39,632 nt of DNA from an uncultured Anaerolineae bacterium (GCA_938049385.1 CALIBQ010000073.1:1-39632), one strand, 5' to 3'. Shown: positions 1-8,905, counted from the stretch's first letter. The notes: a model not told the origin generated them from the sequence alone. Numbers and translations: made by a program.

Positions 1-47
1 CCACAGATTGTATGTTTGGACTTTTCAACGCCCTCCCGCCCGGGTAC

Positions 48-76
48 TTGACAAGCCATCCGAATGCATGTATTGT
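48..76 (+). promoter_or_regulatory. Sigma70-type promoter of the membrane EEP gene
   Basis: A perfect -35 box TTGACA lies at 48-53. After a 17-base spacer comes a -10-like TATTGT at 71-76 (4 of 6 matches to consensus). It sits 46 bases before the ATG at 122, which supports that start over the longer reading frame that runs through the promoter. Function is inferred from sequence only. Confidence 0.6.
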
Positions 77-121
77 GTCCCAAGGGGAGCCGGCATCACT
101 GGCCGCACGGGAGGCGAGCAT

Positions 122-2101
122 ATGTTCCCCAACGTCCCTAACGCGAACGCCATGTCCCTGGCAGAGGAACTGCCCGATTGGGAACGCACCGCCCGCGTCC
201 TCCAGCCGATGGCCGCCACCCTCTTTTTCCTCAGCAGTCTGCGCCTCTTTGTCGCCCAGTTATCCGTTCGGGTTTTCCCCAGCCTGGGACTGCCGGCGGC
301 GGTGCTGATCGGTCTGCTGGCGGTATCCACCCCTCTCATCGCGATGGTTCTGCGCCGGCGGTGTTCCCATCCCTGGGTCATCTCCGCCCTGCCGGCGGCC
401 ATGGCCGCGGCGCGGCTGGCCGGCCAGATTGCCCCGCCCCCAGATGTCCAATGGGTGTGCGCCGCGCTGACCATCGCCCTATTTGGAGTGTATCTCCCCA
501 TGTATGCCGGCTGGCTCGCCTCGCGCGAGCGGCGCGGCATTTACGCGCTGACATGGGGGATGTTGGCCGCCATCCCGCTGGACATCTGCCTGCGGGCCAT
601 CCTCTCTTCGGCAGACCCCTTCTTCGCCAGCGGCGCTCTGCCGGCGGTGCTGGTTATCCTGCTGGCCGGCGTCATGTTCAGCAGAACGCTGACCTGGCCG
701 CGCCGCACGGTGCGCGAACCCCTGACCCCCCTGCCCCAGGGCGGGTGGGCAGATGGCATACTGCTGGCCGGCCTAGGGCTGGTGATGTTCCTGGGCTATG
801 CCCTGTTTTTCAACGCTTCCCTCGCCGGCCCGCTGGCCAACGCCCCGTATCCCGCCGCCGTGGTTACCGCAGTGGCGATCGCCGGCCTGGTCGGAAGCGC
901 CTTGTATTATGACGCCGATTCCGTCCAACTGCTCGACCAGAACCCCCTGTTCACTGCTATCCTGGCGAACCTGGGCCTGATCGCCAGTACCGCCCTGCTG
1001 GTGCTGAACCGCCCATCGCACTGGAACCTGCCGCTGATGGCCGTCGGGCTGGGCCTGTTGATGGTGGACCTGGTCCTGTTCGGCCGTCTGCTGGTCAGTT
1101 CCAGGGGCCACCCAGTGATCATCGCCGGCCTGGGTTGGTGGCTGGGCCTGCTGTTGATGCTCGTCTGTCTGGTGCCGCTCCTGCGCTATCAGGATGAGCG
1201 AGTGCTGATCACCGGCGCAGTGGTGGCAGGTGTTTGCGGGATCGCCGCCGGCGTCCGCCTGCAGAGCCGGCGCTGTCCCATGCGGGTGGTGCGCGCCGCC
1301 TCATGGGTATGGGTAGCGGCAGTGGTACTGCTCGTGGTCACGGCCGGCGCGCTGTTCATCCAGCCGGCCGGCGCCCACCCGGAACCCCGGCAGGAAGTGA
1401 CCCTGATGACCTACAACATCCGGAGCGGCTTTGGGGCGGATGACCGGTTTGATCTGCGGCGCACAGCTCGCACGATCATCGAGGCGGACGCGGATATCAT
1501 TGCCCTGCAGGAGGTGAACCGCGGCTCTGGCTTGAACGGCTTCACCGACGGCTTGATGGTCTTAATGGACATCCTGCGGCCGGCCGGCTACCGCTACTGG
1601 GAGTTCGGACCGGCGGCGAACTTCACATACGGCAATGCTATTATCTCCCGTTATCCGATCGTGGCCGGCGAAAATTTCCCCTATGTGACGGTGGTGCTGG
1701 AGCGCCGCTCCTGCCTGGCGACGCGGGTCAAGATTGGCGGCCGGCGGCTGGCCGTCTACAGCACCCATCTGACCCACGTGGGACATTCTACCCCCGAGCG
1801 GCTTCGACAGGTGCAGGAACTGCTTGCAGTGGTTCAGCCGGAGGGACTGCCGAAGGCGGTGATGGGTGATTTCAACGCCGCCCCAGAGACGGCGGAAATC
1901 TCCGCCTTGCTGGAACATTTCGCAGATGCCTATGCCGCTGCCGGCTCACCACCCGGCTACACCTTTCCTGCGCTGAACCCGACCAAGCGCATTGATTACA
2001 TCTTCATATCGCCAGAATTGACCCCTCTGGATGCGCAGGTGCTGGACAGCGCGGCCTCTGACCACCGTCCGGTGGTGGTGAGGGTGCGCTTGGCGCCGTG
2101 A
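122..2101 (+). CDS. Multi-pass membrane protein with C-terminal endonuclease/exonuclease/phosphatase domain
   Basis: The first ~400 residues are a chain of hydrophobic segments, about ten or more candidate membrane spans. The last ~230 residues are a complete endonuclease/exonuclease/phosphatase (EEP) domain. Its metal and phosphate motifs are visible: TYNIR with Asn432, LQEV with Glu464, STHLTH, MGDFNA with Asp583 and Asn585, and SDHRPV with Asp647 and His648. Family members cleave phosphodiesters in DNA, RNA, lipids or small molecules, so the substrate cannot be named. The domain follows the last span, and with an outward orientation would act at the cell surface, as in some membrane-bound EEP phosphodiesterases. 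The ATG at 122 has the Shine-Dalgarno GGAGGC six bases upstream and follows a promoter. A frame extension to the TTG at 8 is unlikely. It overlaps the next gene by four bases (GTGA), so the two are probably co-translated. Confidence 0.85.
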   Translation: MFPNVPNANAMSLAEELPDWERTARVLQPMAATLFFLSSLRLFVAQLSVRVFPSLGLPAAVLIGLLAVSTPLIAMVLRRRCSHPWVISALPAAMAAARLAGQIAPPPDVQWVCAALTIALFGVYLPMYAGWLASRERRGIYALTWGMLAAIPLDICLRAILSSADPFFASGALPAVLVILLAGVMFSRTLTWPRRTVREPLTPLPQGGWADGILLAGLGLVMFLGYALFFNASLAGPLANAPYPAAVVTAVAIAGLVGSALYYDADSVQLLDQNPLFTAILANLGLIASTALLVLNRPSHWNLPLMAVGLGLLMVDLVLFGRLLVSSRGHPVIIAGLGWWLGLLLMLVCLVPLLRYQDERVLITGAVVAGVCGIAAGVRLQSRRCPMRVVRAASWVWVAAVVLLVVTAGALFIQPAGAHPEPRQEVTLMTYNIRSGFGADDRFDLRRTARTIIEADADIIALQEVNRGSGLNGFTDGLMVLMDILRPAGYRYWEFGPAANFTYGNAIISRYPIVAGENFPYVTVVLERRSCLATRVKIGGRRLAVYSTHLTHVGHSTPERLRQVQELLAVVQPEGLPKAVMGDFNAAPETAEISALLEHFADAYAAAGSPPGYTFPALNPTKRIDYIFISPELTPLDAQVLDSAASDHRPVVVRVRLAP

Positions 2102-3147
2102 AGATATGGGATGATGCTGGGATGAAGCGGCCCACGACTGCACTGGAACGCAACCGCCTGCTCGCCGGCGTGTGGGCCGGCCGGCCTCCCACCTGGGGAC
2201 GAATCCTTCTTTTCATCCTGTCGCTGGAAGTCGTCCTGCTGGTGGTCGGAGGCATGCTCAGCGTGCCCATCACCGCGGTGTTGATGGTGCCCGCCCTGCA
2301 AGGCGGGCAGTTCCAGCTCACCGAGGAATTTGTCTTCCAGATGCTGGATATGATGAACCGCAGTATCCCCGGTCTGCTGGTGAATCTCCTCCAGTTTGTG
2401 CTGATGGCGGGCTGGACGTTCCTTTGGGTGTGGGTAGTGGACGGCCGGCCGCCCGCGACCTTAGGCCTCCAGACCCAGCGTCCCCTTCGGCAGTGGGCGC
2501 GGGGCATGCTGGTCGGTGCCGGCCTGCTGGTCCTCTCCCTCGCACTCATTCCTGTGCGCGGTGCGCTGAACGTTCTGGCAGTGACGCCGGAGGGGATTGG
2601 AAAGACCATCTTCTGGCTGAGCATCACCCTGCTGTTTTTCCTGGTGCAGGGGCCGGCGGAGGAGCTGGTGGCGCGCGGGTACCTGCTCCAAGTGTTCAGC
2701 GCACGGGCCGGCAACGCGGCCGGCGTGCTCCTCTCCTCCCTGGTGTTTGCCCTCCAGCACGCCCTCAATCCCAATCTCACCCCGCTAGCGCTCGCCAACC
2801 TATTCCTGTACGCCGTTTTTGCCGCGCTGTATGCTCTGCGCGAGGAGTCCCTTTGGGGGGTGTTCGGCCTGCATTCGGCTTGGAACTGGGTGCAGGGGAA
2901 TATCATGGGACTGCCGGTCAGCGGGGCTGGATTCGGACAGGCACCGCTGTTGCACCTGCAAACCGCCGGCCCTAGTTGGTGGACGGGCGGCGCGTTTGGC
3001 CCAGAGGGCGGGCTGACGGTAACCCTCAGTACCCTACTGGGCATCATCGTCTTGCTGGTTCTGATGCGGCGGCGTGCGCCGGCCGTTTCATCTCGCTCCA
3101 TTTCTGCGGAAGGTGGAAACCCAGGGGATTCGGATGTGGAACCGTAA
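2098..3147 (+). CDS. CPBP-family intramembrane metalloprotease
   Basis: A 349-residue multi-span protein with the three CPBP (Abi/CAAX-protease-like) motifs in order: Glu188-Glu189 with Arg193 (EELVAR), His221 in FALQH, and His259 with Asn263 in HSAWN. These residues hold the catalytic zinc or act in catalysis in Rce1-type proteases. Family members cleave within or near the membrane, but natural bacterial substrates are mostly unknown. About eight hydrophobic stretches are visible. The GTG at 2098 overlaps the preceding stop codon (GTGA). The ATG at 2122 is an alternative that shortens the product by eight residues, and neither has a strong ribosome site. The 3' end overlaps the following kinase-like gene by 14 bases, so three membrane proteins appear to form one unit. 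The protease may act on a component of the neighbouring sensor, but nothing in the sequence proves this. Confidence 0.85.
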   Translation: MKIWDDAGMKRPTTALERNRLLAGVWAGRPPTWGRILLFILSLEVVLLVVGGMLSVPITAVLMVPALQGGQFQLTEEFVFQMLDMMNRSIPGLLVNLLQFVLMAGWTFLWVWVVDGRPPATLGLQTQRPLRQWARGMLVGAGLLVLSLALIPVRGALNVLAVTPEGIGKTIFWLSITLLFFLVQGPAEELVARGYLLQVFSARAGNAAGVLLSSLVFALQHALNPNLTPLALANLFLYAVFAALYALREESLWGVFGLHSAWNWVQGNIMGLPVSGAGFGQAPLLHLQTAGPSWWTGGAFGPEGGLTVTLSTLLGIIVLLVLMRRRAPAVSSRSISAEGGNPGDSDVEP

Positions 3148-4900
3148 GCGCTTCGTCCTCTCGTTCGTGCTGGTGGCGCTGGTAGCACTGCTGGCGTACG
3201 GCGGGATCGTCTATGTCGCAACGATGACCGCCACAGAGGAAGTCGGGCAGGAGCTGGCGGCTACACAGTGGCAGACCCTTCAACGCGTCATCGGGCAGTT
3301 GACCATCGAGCTATTACCCGCCGCAAAGGAAGCCGCCGGCCGGCCGGGCCTGCAGAACATTATGTCTGGTTCCATGCCGGCTGACTGGGACAAGCTAGAG
3401 GATGAGCTGTCCGTCTCCCTGGAAAGCGCCTTTGGTGTGCGCGTTTGGGCACTGCTCGACCCGCAGGGGCGGTGGATCGCCGGCGCAGGCCTCGACCAGG
3501 AAGCATTGGGCGAGGTACCGGCCTGGCGCATCTTCCAGTCGGCGCAGGAAGGAAAAGAAGGTGCCGGCTTGTACGCGTTGGCCGGCTCGCCGTCGGCAGT
3601 AGCTGTCGCCCCAGTACAGCAAGACGGCACGGGAGAAATCGCCGGCTTCGTCATGGTAGCCAGACCGCTGGACCGCTCCTTTATGGAGCGCATCAAGGCC
3701 TACCTGGGACGTGAGGTGTTCCTGTTCGGCGATGGCAAGTTCCTGGCCGGCAGTCGGCCGCTGAGCGCACAGGAGGAAGCAGTCCGGTTAGGGTATATCC
3801 AGCGCGCCAACCGGCGGCCGGCCTCGTATCTGCCGGCGGTGGACCATCTTCCACATAACCTGATCGTCGCGACCGGGGAGCTGTGGGATGTGGAGAACCG
3901 CCAGATCGGGTATTTGCAGATCGAGATACCTAACCCCGTCGGCTCCACCATCCGCACGGCGGTGACGCTGGCCTCGCTGGTGGCCATCCTGCTGGGGCTG
4001 GCGGCATCGTTCATCCTGGCGCAGGCCATCGGAAGCCGGCTGGCGGAGTCAGCGGAACTGCTGGCAACACGCGAGCGGGAGAACGCCCGGCTTTATGCGG
4101 AAGTACAGCAGTTGAATCGTCGGCTGGAGAAACTGCTCAGCGAGCGCACCACTCAGCTCCGCGCTGCCATGAGCGAGCTTCAGGAGGCGCGCGAACAGCT
4201 TATCCAGGCGAACCGCCTGGCATCCCTGGGATCGCTGACTGCTGGCCTGGTGCAGGGGCTGAGCACTGCAGTCGCGACCATTTCCAGCGTAGTGCATGGT
4301 TTGCTGGCCGTGGAGCAGGATGAGGAACACCGCCGGCAGTTGGAGGAAATCCGCGAATCCGTCCTGCACTGCCAGGCCCTGCTGGCGCGCACGCGGGCCT
4401 ATCTCCGCCCGGGGCGCGCTCCCCGGCGTGAGCTGACCGACCTCAATCAGTTGGTGCGCGAGTCCGTGGAGGCCACCCGCCATATCTATGAGCAGGCGGA
4501 GATTGCCCTCCATCTGGACCTGGACGAGCGCCTGCCGAGGGTGCTGGTGGACGCCGTGCAGATTCAGCAGGTGCTGTTCAACCTACTGCTCAACGCCGGC
4601 GAAGCCATGGAGCATGTCGAGCCACCGCGCCAGCTCACCATCCGAACTACCAGGACACAGGGCATCGCGCAGGTAGTAGTGGAGGACAGCGGGCCGGGGC
4701 TGAGCGCCGCCGATCTCAGCCATCTGTTCGAGCCGTTCTACACCACCAAGCCGGCGCATCAGGGCACCGGGTTAGGCCTGTACATTTCCCGGCAAATCGT
4801 GGAAGCTCACGGCGGGCGCATCAGCGGCGAGAACCGGTCGGACGGTCGCGGCGCGCGGTTTACGGTTGAACTGCCGGCGGGCATGCCGGCAAAGAGCTGA
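3134..4900 (+). CDS. Histidine-kinase-like membrane sensor with degenerate H-box
   Basis: A 588-residue protein: membrane span at about 7-28, an extracellular region of ~240 residues of sensor (Cache-like) size, a second span at about 272-300, a coiled coil at ~305-365, then a kinase core. The ATP-binding half looks intact: N-box NLLLNAGEAM near 482, DSGPGL near 519, FEPFYTTKP, and GTGLGL near 544. The H-box is recognisable (ASLGSLTAGLV), but the usual His-Glu is Gln374-Gly375, so the normal phospho-acceptor is missing. It may bind or hydrolyse ATP without autophosphorylating, phosphorylate another residue or protein, or act as a pseudokinase scaffold. The chosen ATG at 3134 has AGGGGA just upstream, while an earlier in-frame ATG at 3074 lies deep in the CPBP gene. 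No response regulator is adjacent. The gene converges with the next one, leaving seven bases between them. Confidence 0.85.
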   Translation: MWNRKRFVLSFVLVALVALLAYGGIVYVATMTATEEVGQELAATQWQTLQRVIGQLTIELLPAAKEAAGRPGLQNIMSGSMPADWDKLEDELSVSLESAFGVRVWALLDPQGRWIAGAGLDQEALGEVPAWRIFQSAQEGKEGAGLYALAGSPSAVAVAPVQQDGTGEIAGFVMVARPLDRSFMERIKAYLGREVFLFGDGKFLAGSRPLSAQEEAVRLGYIQRANRRPASYLPAVDHLPHNLIVATGELWDVENRQIGYLQIEIPNPVGSTIRTAVTLASLVAILLGLAASFILAQAIGSRLAESAELLATRERENARLYAEVQQLNRRLEKLLSERTTQLRAAMSELQEAREQLIQANRLASLGSLTAGLVQGLSTAVATISSVVHGLLAVEQDEEHRRQLEEIRESVLHCQALLARTRAYLRPGRAPRRELTDLNQLVRESVEATRHIYEQAEIALHLDLDERLPRVLVDAVQIQQVLFNLLLNAGEAMEHVEPPRQLTIRTTRTQGIAQVVVEDSGPGLSAADLSHLFEPFYTTKPAHQGTGLGLYISRQIVEAHGGRISGENRSDGRGARFTVELPAGMPAKS

Positions 4901-4907
4901 TGCTCGC

Positions 4908-5909
4908 TCAGCGCTGGCGCCGCCGGGTCAACAGCCACAGCAGTGCCAGCACGCCGGCCAGCGTGAGCCAAGGATGGTTGCTGACCCACAGCGCGGCGCG
5001 CAGGCCCCTGCGGAAGCGCTCCACCCCGCTGACATCCGGCACAGCCGGCAGTTGAGCATGCCAATCCAGCTCGGCCAGGCGGGGGAGATAGCCCTGCTGG
5101 ACGCATCCTTCCAGGCTGAAGATGTAAAGCTGGTGGCTCCAGCGGTGTGCCAGGAGCAGGTCCCGCTCCAGCTCCTCCCAGGAAAGGGACGCCTGGGAAG
5201 ACGGGCCGGCGATTTCCACCCCTCCCCCCGTGTTCCCAACCCCGATGGCCTGGGCATGGGGGCCGTAGCTCCAGAGGAAGGCCGCTCCGTTGGGACGCAG
5301 GAAGCTGGAATAGAGCATCAGCACCTCGGTATCCCCTTTCACATCCACCAGCCCGCCGAGGGCCCGGATTAGCCGCGAGCCGGCCATCCGCTCATCCACG
5401 ATCAGCGGCATATGGTATACCTCGACGCCCCAGCCATCGGCATGAATGCGCTCGATCAATCCCTGGTATACCGCTTCGGCATGCCAAATGCGCTCTGGGT
5501 TGAACAAGCGATCCCATACGTTCGGGAGCAAGGTGAGCCATCTGCCGGCGTACAGCGCCTGCATGTCGGCGATATGCGGCTCAATGTCCAGACCGATTTT
5601 TTGCCAGTGCAGGGAGTGTTCCTGCGTCCAGCAGCGGAAATCGTCATAAAACTGCACTGCCTCTGCGCTGTTGCCGGCATTGAACCAGTAGCCCTGCTCC
5701 TGGGGAAGCACCAGCCAGGCGGTAAGGGGAATGCCGGCCCGCTCAATGCGCTTGACCAGCGCGGCGCGCTCCGCGGACAGATCGCGTATCGCCAGGCTGA
5801 TGCCGGCGCCCAGCTTCTTCACCGCATCGAAGACCTGCGGGGTTTCGATCAATGCCTTCAGTTGGGGAGGGTCCAATTCACAGAAAAAAGTCAATGCCGG
5901 CGTACCCAT
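4908..5909 (-). CDS. Unrecognised protein, barrel-like with C-terminal membrane anchor
   Basis: I do not recognise this 333-residue protein with confidence. It has no signal peptide. The body alternates short hydrophobic strands and amphipathic helices in the manner of a TIM barrel. A strand ending in LDIEP (Asp108, Glu110) resembles the acidic strand ends of glycoside-hydrolase-like barrels, followed by further strands such as GVEVYHMPL. A single hydrophobic helix (WLTLAGVLALLWLL) near 311-328 is followed by Arg-Arg-Arg-Gln-Arg, a tail-anchor arrangement that would leave most of the protein on one face of the membrane. The ATG at 5909 is preceded by AAGGAGGATGCG, an excellent ribosome site. 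It is the last gene of the tgt-uppP-binding-protein run. A carbohydrate-active role is only a guess from the fold pattern. Confidence 0.75.
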   Translation of the reverse strand: MGTPALTFFCELDPPQLKALIETPQVFDAVKKLGAGISLAIRDLSAERAALVKRIERAGIPLTAWLVLPQEQGYWFNAGNSAEAVQFYDDFRCWTQEHSLHWQKIGLDIEPHIADMQALYAGRWLTLLPNVWDRLFNPERIWHAEAVYQGLIERIHADGWGVEVYHMPLIVDERMAGSRLIRALGGLVDVKGDTEVLMLYSSFLRPNGAAFLWSYGPHAQAIGVGNTGGGVEIAGPSSQASLSWEELERDLLLAHRWSHQLYIFSLEGCVQQGYLPRLAELDWHAQLPAVPDVSGVERFRRGLRAALWVSNHPWLTLAGVLALLWLLTRRRQR

Positions 5910-5933
5910 CGCATCCTCCTTGACATGCCCACA

Positions 5934-6737
5934 TTACTTAGCCCCGGAAACCCATCGGTGTACCATATCCTGGCCTTCGGCCGAGAGGCAGAACTGCACG
6001 AAGTCCCTGGCCGGCCGGCCTGACGCCGGGGATGTCACAAGATAAAGACGCCGCCGCAGCGGATAGGACTCTGACGAAGCAATGGGCGGCTTGCCGTCAA
6101 CGGATAAGGCCTTCACTGCCGGCGTCAGCCAAAGGGACGAGACATATCCTACCGCGTCAGGATGTGCCGCCACCCATTCCACCACTGCCTGACTTGAGGG
6201 TGCGATCAGTGCGGACTGCGTAAAAAGTTGGGTCCCCATCGCCAGGTCCGCCAGCGCTTGCCGGCTCCCTGACCCCTCCTCGCGGGTAAGGACTTGGATT
6301 GTCCCGCCGCTCCCGCCGGCCTCCGGCCATTCAGCGTACCAGCCAGCGAACAGCCGGCCGGCCTCCTCCAGAGTAATATCCTCCATCTCGTTGCTGGGAT
6401 GGACGATGACAGCCAGCGCATCATTCGCAACAGCGTGCCACTCCAGGCGGGGGACTGCCTCGGCTTCTTCTCTTTTCCATGACACTGCGGCTAGGTCCGT
6501 TTCCCCGCGTTGCAAGAGCACCAGGCCGGCGGCCGAATCCCCGCCTTGGATGTCAAAGCGCACGCCGGGATGGCGGGCGGTATAAGCATCTGCCAGGGCA
6601 TGCAGGAGCGGTATCATCGAGGTAGAGCCGGCGATGCGCACCAGGCTTTGTGAAGGGCGCGCCGTGGTACTGCAGGCCGGCAACACGCCGGCCATCAGCA
6701 GAAGGAAGAGCAGTACGCTGGCTGCCACACGCCGCAT
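5934..6737 (-). CDS. PstS-like substrate-binding lipoprotein
   Basis: A 267-residue exported protein. A hydrophobic signal ends in VLPAC, a likely lipobox with Cys22, so it is probably anchored outside the membrane. The mature part has PstS-family (PBP-like) features: IAGSTSMIPLL at the ligand-binding start, then RFDIQGGDSAAGL, the repeated-hit motif REEGSGSR, and a late segment FVQFCLSAEGQ. Proteins of this type bind phosphate or other oxyanions for ABC import, but no pstC, pstA or pstB is present here, so it is an orphan binder or a sensor. The start is the ATG at 6737, preceded by AGGAGAGG. A longer reading frame to 6812 would overlap uppP and place a charged stretch before the signal. It follows uppP by 16 bases. 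Confidence 0.8.
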   Translation of the reverse strand: MRRVAASVLLFLLLMAGVLPACSTTARPSQSLVRIAGSTSMIPLLHALADAYTARHPGVRFDIQGGDSAAGLVLLQRGETDLAAVSWKREEAEAVPRLEWHAVANDALAVIVHPSNEMEDITLEEAGRLFAGWYAEWPEAGGSGGTIQVLTREEGSGSRQALADLAMGTQLFTQSALIAPSSQAVVEWVAAHPDAVGYVSSLWLTPAVKALSVDGKPPIASSESYPLRRRLYLVTSPASGRPARDFVQFCLSAEGQDMVHRWVSGAK

Positions 6738-6753
6738 GGCTGTACCTCTCCTC

Positions 6754-7563
6754 TCAACGCAGGAAGCTGATGACCAGGCCGAAGACCCCGAGCAGGACGC
6801 AGTATGCGGCAAAAGGATACAGCCGGCGCCGGCGCACGAACGACAGCAGGAAATGGATAGCGAGAAAACCGGACACCGCGGCGGCGAGGAAACCGGTGGC
6901 CAGCAGGCCGGCGGAGTCCGAAGCCCCCGGCGCTCCGATGAAGTCCAGGAGCTGGAGCAGGCCGGCGCCCAGAATGATGGGAACAGAGAGCAGGAAGCTG
7001 AAGCGGGCGGCGGCCGGCCGGCGCAGTCCCAGCACTAAGCCCATGGCGATCGTCGCACCGGAGCGGGAGATGCCCGGCGCGAGCGCCAGCCCCTGTGCCA
7101 GCCCGATGAGCAGGGCCTCCCACCATGTCATGCTCTCTGCTTCTTTGCCTTGCCGGCCAATGCGCTCGCTGACCACGAGGATGGTAGCGGTAACCAGCAG
7201 GAAGCCGGCGGCCCAGGCCGGCGCGGCAAAGAGCGCTTCCACCGGCTTCTCCGCCAGAACGCCCATCAGCACAGCAGGGATGGTGCCTACAATGATGAGC
7301 CAGCCGAGCCGCGTGGATGGGGTGGCCGGCCGCAGTCGGAGGGTACCCAAGGCCCAATCCCGAAGGATGATCCACAGGTCCTTGGCAAAGTACAGCACTA
7401 CTGCCGCCAATGTCCCCCAATGGACGATGGTGTCGAACACCAGGCCGGGGGAGGCCCAGCCCAACAGCCACGGCACAAGCACCAGATGGGCGGAACTGCT
7501 GATCGGGAGGAACTCGGTGGCTCCCTGCACGATGCCTAGGACGACGGCTTGGAACGGATTCAT
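6754..7563 (-). CDS. uppP: Undecaprenyl-diphosphatase UppP (BacA)
   Basis: Removes a phosphate from undecaprenyl diphosphate in the membrane, recycling the lipid carrier of peptidoglycan and other wall polymers, and confers bacitracin tolerance. At 269 residues it has the family's usual length and about eight spans. Both signature regions are intact: QGATEFLPISSSAHL at 13-27 (Glu17, Ser22-24, His26) and APGISRSGAT at 162-171 (Arg167). The start is the ATG at 7563. An AAGGAGG lies rather far upstream (about 13 bases), and no alternative in-frame start fits better. It lies 34 bases after tgt on the same strand and 16 before the binding lipoprotein, so it is probably read as part of that transcript. 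Confidence 0.96.
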   Translation of the reverse strand: MNPFQAVVLGIVQGATEFLPISSSAHLVLVPWLLGWASPGLVFDTIVHWGTLAAVVLYFAKDLWIILRDWALGTLRLRPATPSTRLGWLIIVGTIPAVLMGVLAEKPVEALFAAPAWAAGFLLVTATILVVSERIGRQGKEAESMTWWEALLIGLAQGLALAPGISRSGATIAMGLVLGLRRPAAARFSFLLSVPIILGAGLLQLLDFIGAPGASDSAGLLATGFLAAAVSGFLAIHFLLSFVRRRRLYPFAAYCVLLGVFGLVISFLR

Positions 7564-7597
7564 GGATGAACGAAGGCCTCCTTAATCAATGGGGGAA

Positions 7598-8788
7598 TTA
7601 CCCGCCGCGCGTCGAGCGTGCGCGCAGGGATTCCAGCCGGCGGAGGCGGTTGGCCTCGCGCACCGCATAATCGGTGGTTTTGTACTGGCGCAGGAACTGC
7701 GCTTTGAAATCAGCGAACGTCCCGTCCAGGATAGACTGGCGGATGCGGCCCATCAGGTTCAGCGCAAAGTGCAGGTTGTGGATGGTGGCCAGGCGCAGAC
7801 CAAGGATCTCGCCGGCCTTGAAGAGGTGGCGCAGGTAGGCGCGCGAGAAATGCCGGCAGGTGTAGCACTCGCATCCCTCTTCAATAGGGCGCGGGTCGTC
7901 GGCATACGGGGCGTTGCGGATATTGAGCCGGCCTTCGTGCGTCAGCAGGGCGGCGTTGCGGGCCAGCCGGGTCGGCAGGACACAGTCAAACAGGTCTACC
8001 CCGCGCGCCGCACACTCGAAGAAATCCTCCGGCGACCCTACGCCCATCAGGTAGCGAGGCTTGTGCTTCGGAAGGAGGCCGTTCAACAGTTCCAGGATGG
8101 CATGCATGTCTTCCTTCGGTTCCCCGACCGACAGGCCGCCGATAGCATACCCGGGGAAATCGAGGGAGACCATGAACTCCGCGCTGTGGACGCGCAGGTC
8201 AGGAAAGACCCCGCCCTGGACGATGCCGAACAGGGCCTGGTCAGAGCGGGTGTGTGCCTCTTTACAGCGCACCGCCCAGCGGTGCGTGCGTTCCAGCGCC
8301 TGGCGGTTGTACTCATAGTCCATGGGCGGGGCGCATTCGTCCAGGCACATGATGATGTCAGCCCCAAGTTGTTCCTGAATCTGCACCGCCTTTTCGGGGG
8401 AGAAGAAATGCTGAGAACCGTCGATATGGGAGCGGAAAACCACACCGTCCTCGCGAAAGGTGCGCAGGTCCTGGAGGCTGAAGATTTGGAATCCGCCGCT
8501 GTCCGTGAGGATCGGGCCGTCCCAGCACATGAAGTGATGCAGACCGCCCAGCTTTTCGATAATGTCCGCGCCGGGGCGCAGGTACAGGTGGTAGGTGTTG
8601 GCAAGGATGATTTTGGCCCCCAGCTCTTTCAGCTCGTGCGGGGTCATAGTTTTCACGGTGGCCTGCGTGCCCACCGGCGCAAACATGGGCGTAGGGATGT
8701 CGCCGTGGGGCGTGTGGATGACGCCGGCGCGCGCTCCCGTGCGGCTGTCCTCCTTGATAAGCGTGAAACCGAACCCTGCTCCTGACAT
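7598..8788 (-). CDS. tgt: tRNA-guanine transglycosylase (Tgt)
   Basis: Exchanges guanine 34 for the queuine precursor preQ1 in the anticodons of tRNA-Asp, -Asn, -His and -Tyr. The 396-residue protein is full length. Visible residues are the catalytic Asp96 in ILTDSGGFQ, the second aspartate Asp268 in LFDCVLPTR, and the zinc site Cys306-x-Cys308-x2-Cys311 with His337, spaced as in characterised bacterial enzymes. The ATG at 8788 has AGGAG five bases upstream. The gene diverges from nfi, and the 117-base interval holds the promoter region. No queuine biosynthesis genes lie in the window, so preQ1 must come from elsewhere or by salvage. Confidence 0.97.
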   Translation of the reverse strand: MSGAGFGFTLIKEDSRTGARAGVIHTPHGDIPTPMFAPVGTQATVKTMTPHELKELGAKIILANTYHLYLRPGADIIEKLGGLHHFMCWDGPILTDSGGFQIFSLQDLRTFREDGVVFRSHIDGSQHFFSPEKAVQIQEQLGADIIMCLDECAPPMDYEYNRQALERTHRWAVRCKEAHTRSDQALFGIVQGGVFPDLRVHSAEFMVSLDFPGYAIGGLSVGEPKEDMHAILELLNGLLPKHKPRYLMGVGSPEDFFECAARGVDLFDCVLPTRLARNAALLTHEGRLNIRNAPYADDPRPIEEGCECYTCRHFSRAYLRHLFKAGEILGLRLATIHNLHFALNLMGRIRQSILDGTFADFKAQFLRQYKTTDYAVREANRLRRLESLRARSTRGG

Positions 8789-8856
8789 GATACTCCTATG
8801 CTCTCGGAAAGCGTGACTATCGCCTCATTATGGGCATAAGGCGGGAGGCTGTCAAA

Positions 8857-8884
8857 TTGCCGGCCGGCAGGAGCCGGCTATAAT
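8857..8884 (+). promoter_or_regulatory. Promoter of nfi
   Basis: TTGCCG at 8857-8862, a 16-base spacer and a perfect TATAAT at 8879-8884 fit a housekeeping promoter. The expected transcription start near 8891 coincides with the AGGAGG ribosome site at 8891-8896, so the leader would be very short (about 15 bases before the ATG at 8906). Confidence 0.6.
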
Positions 8885-8905
8885 TGCGCCAGGAGGTATA
8901 CAGCC

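Noticed and set aside
8-121. N-terminal extension of the membrane EEP protein from a TTG at 8
   Set aside because: It would run through the TTGACA promoter at 48-76. The ATG at 122 has a clear ribosome site.
2004-3221. Minus-strand frame of 405 codons
   Set aside because: Antisense to the CPBP protease gene; composition is Arg/Pro/Ser-rich, typical of a shadow frame.
7589-8785. Plus-strand frame of 398 codons
   Set aside because: Exact antisense shadow of tgt, whose catalytic and zinc residues are all present.
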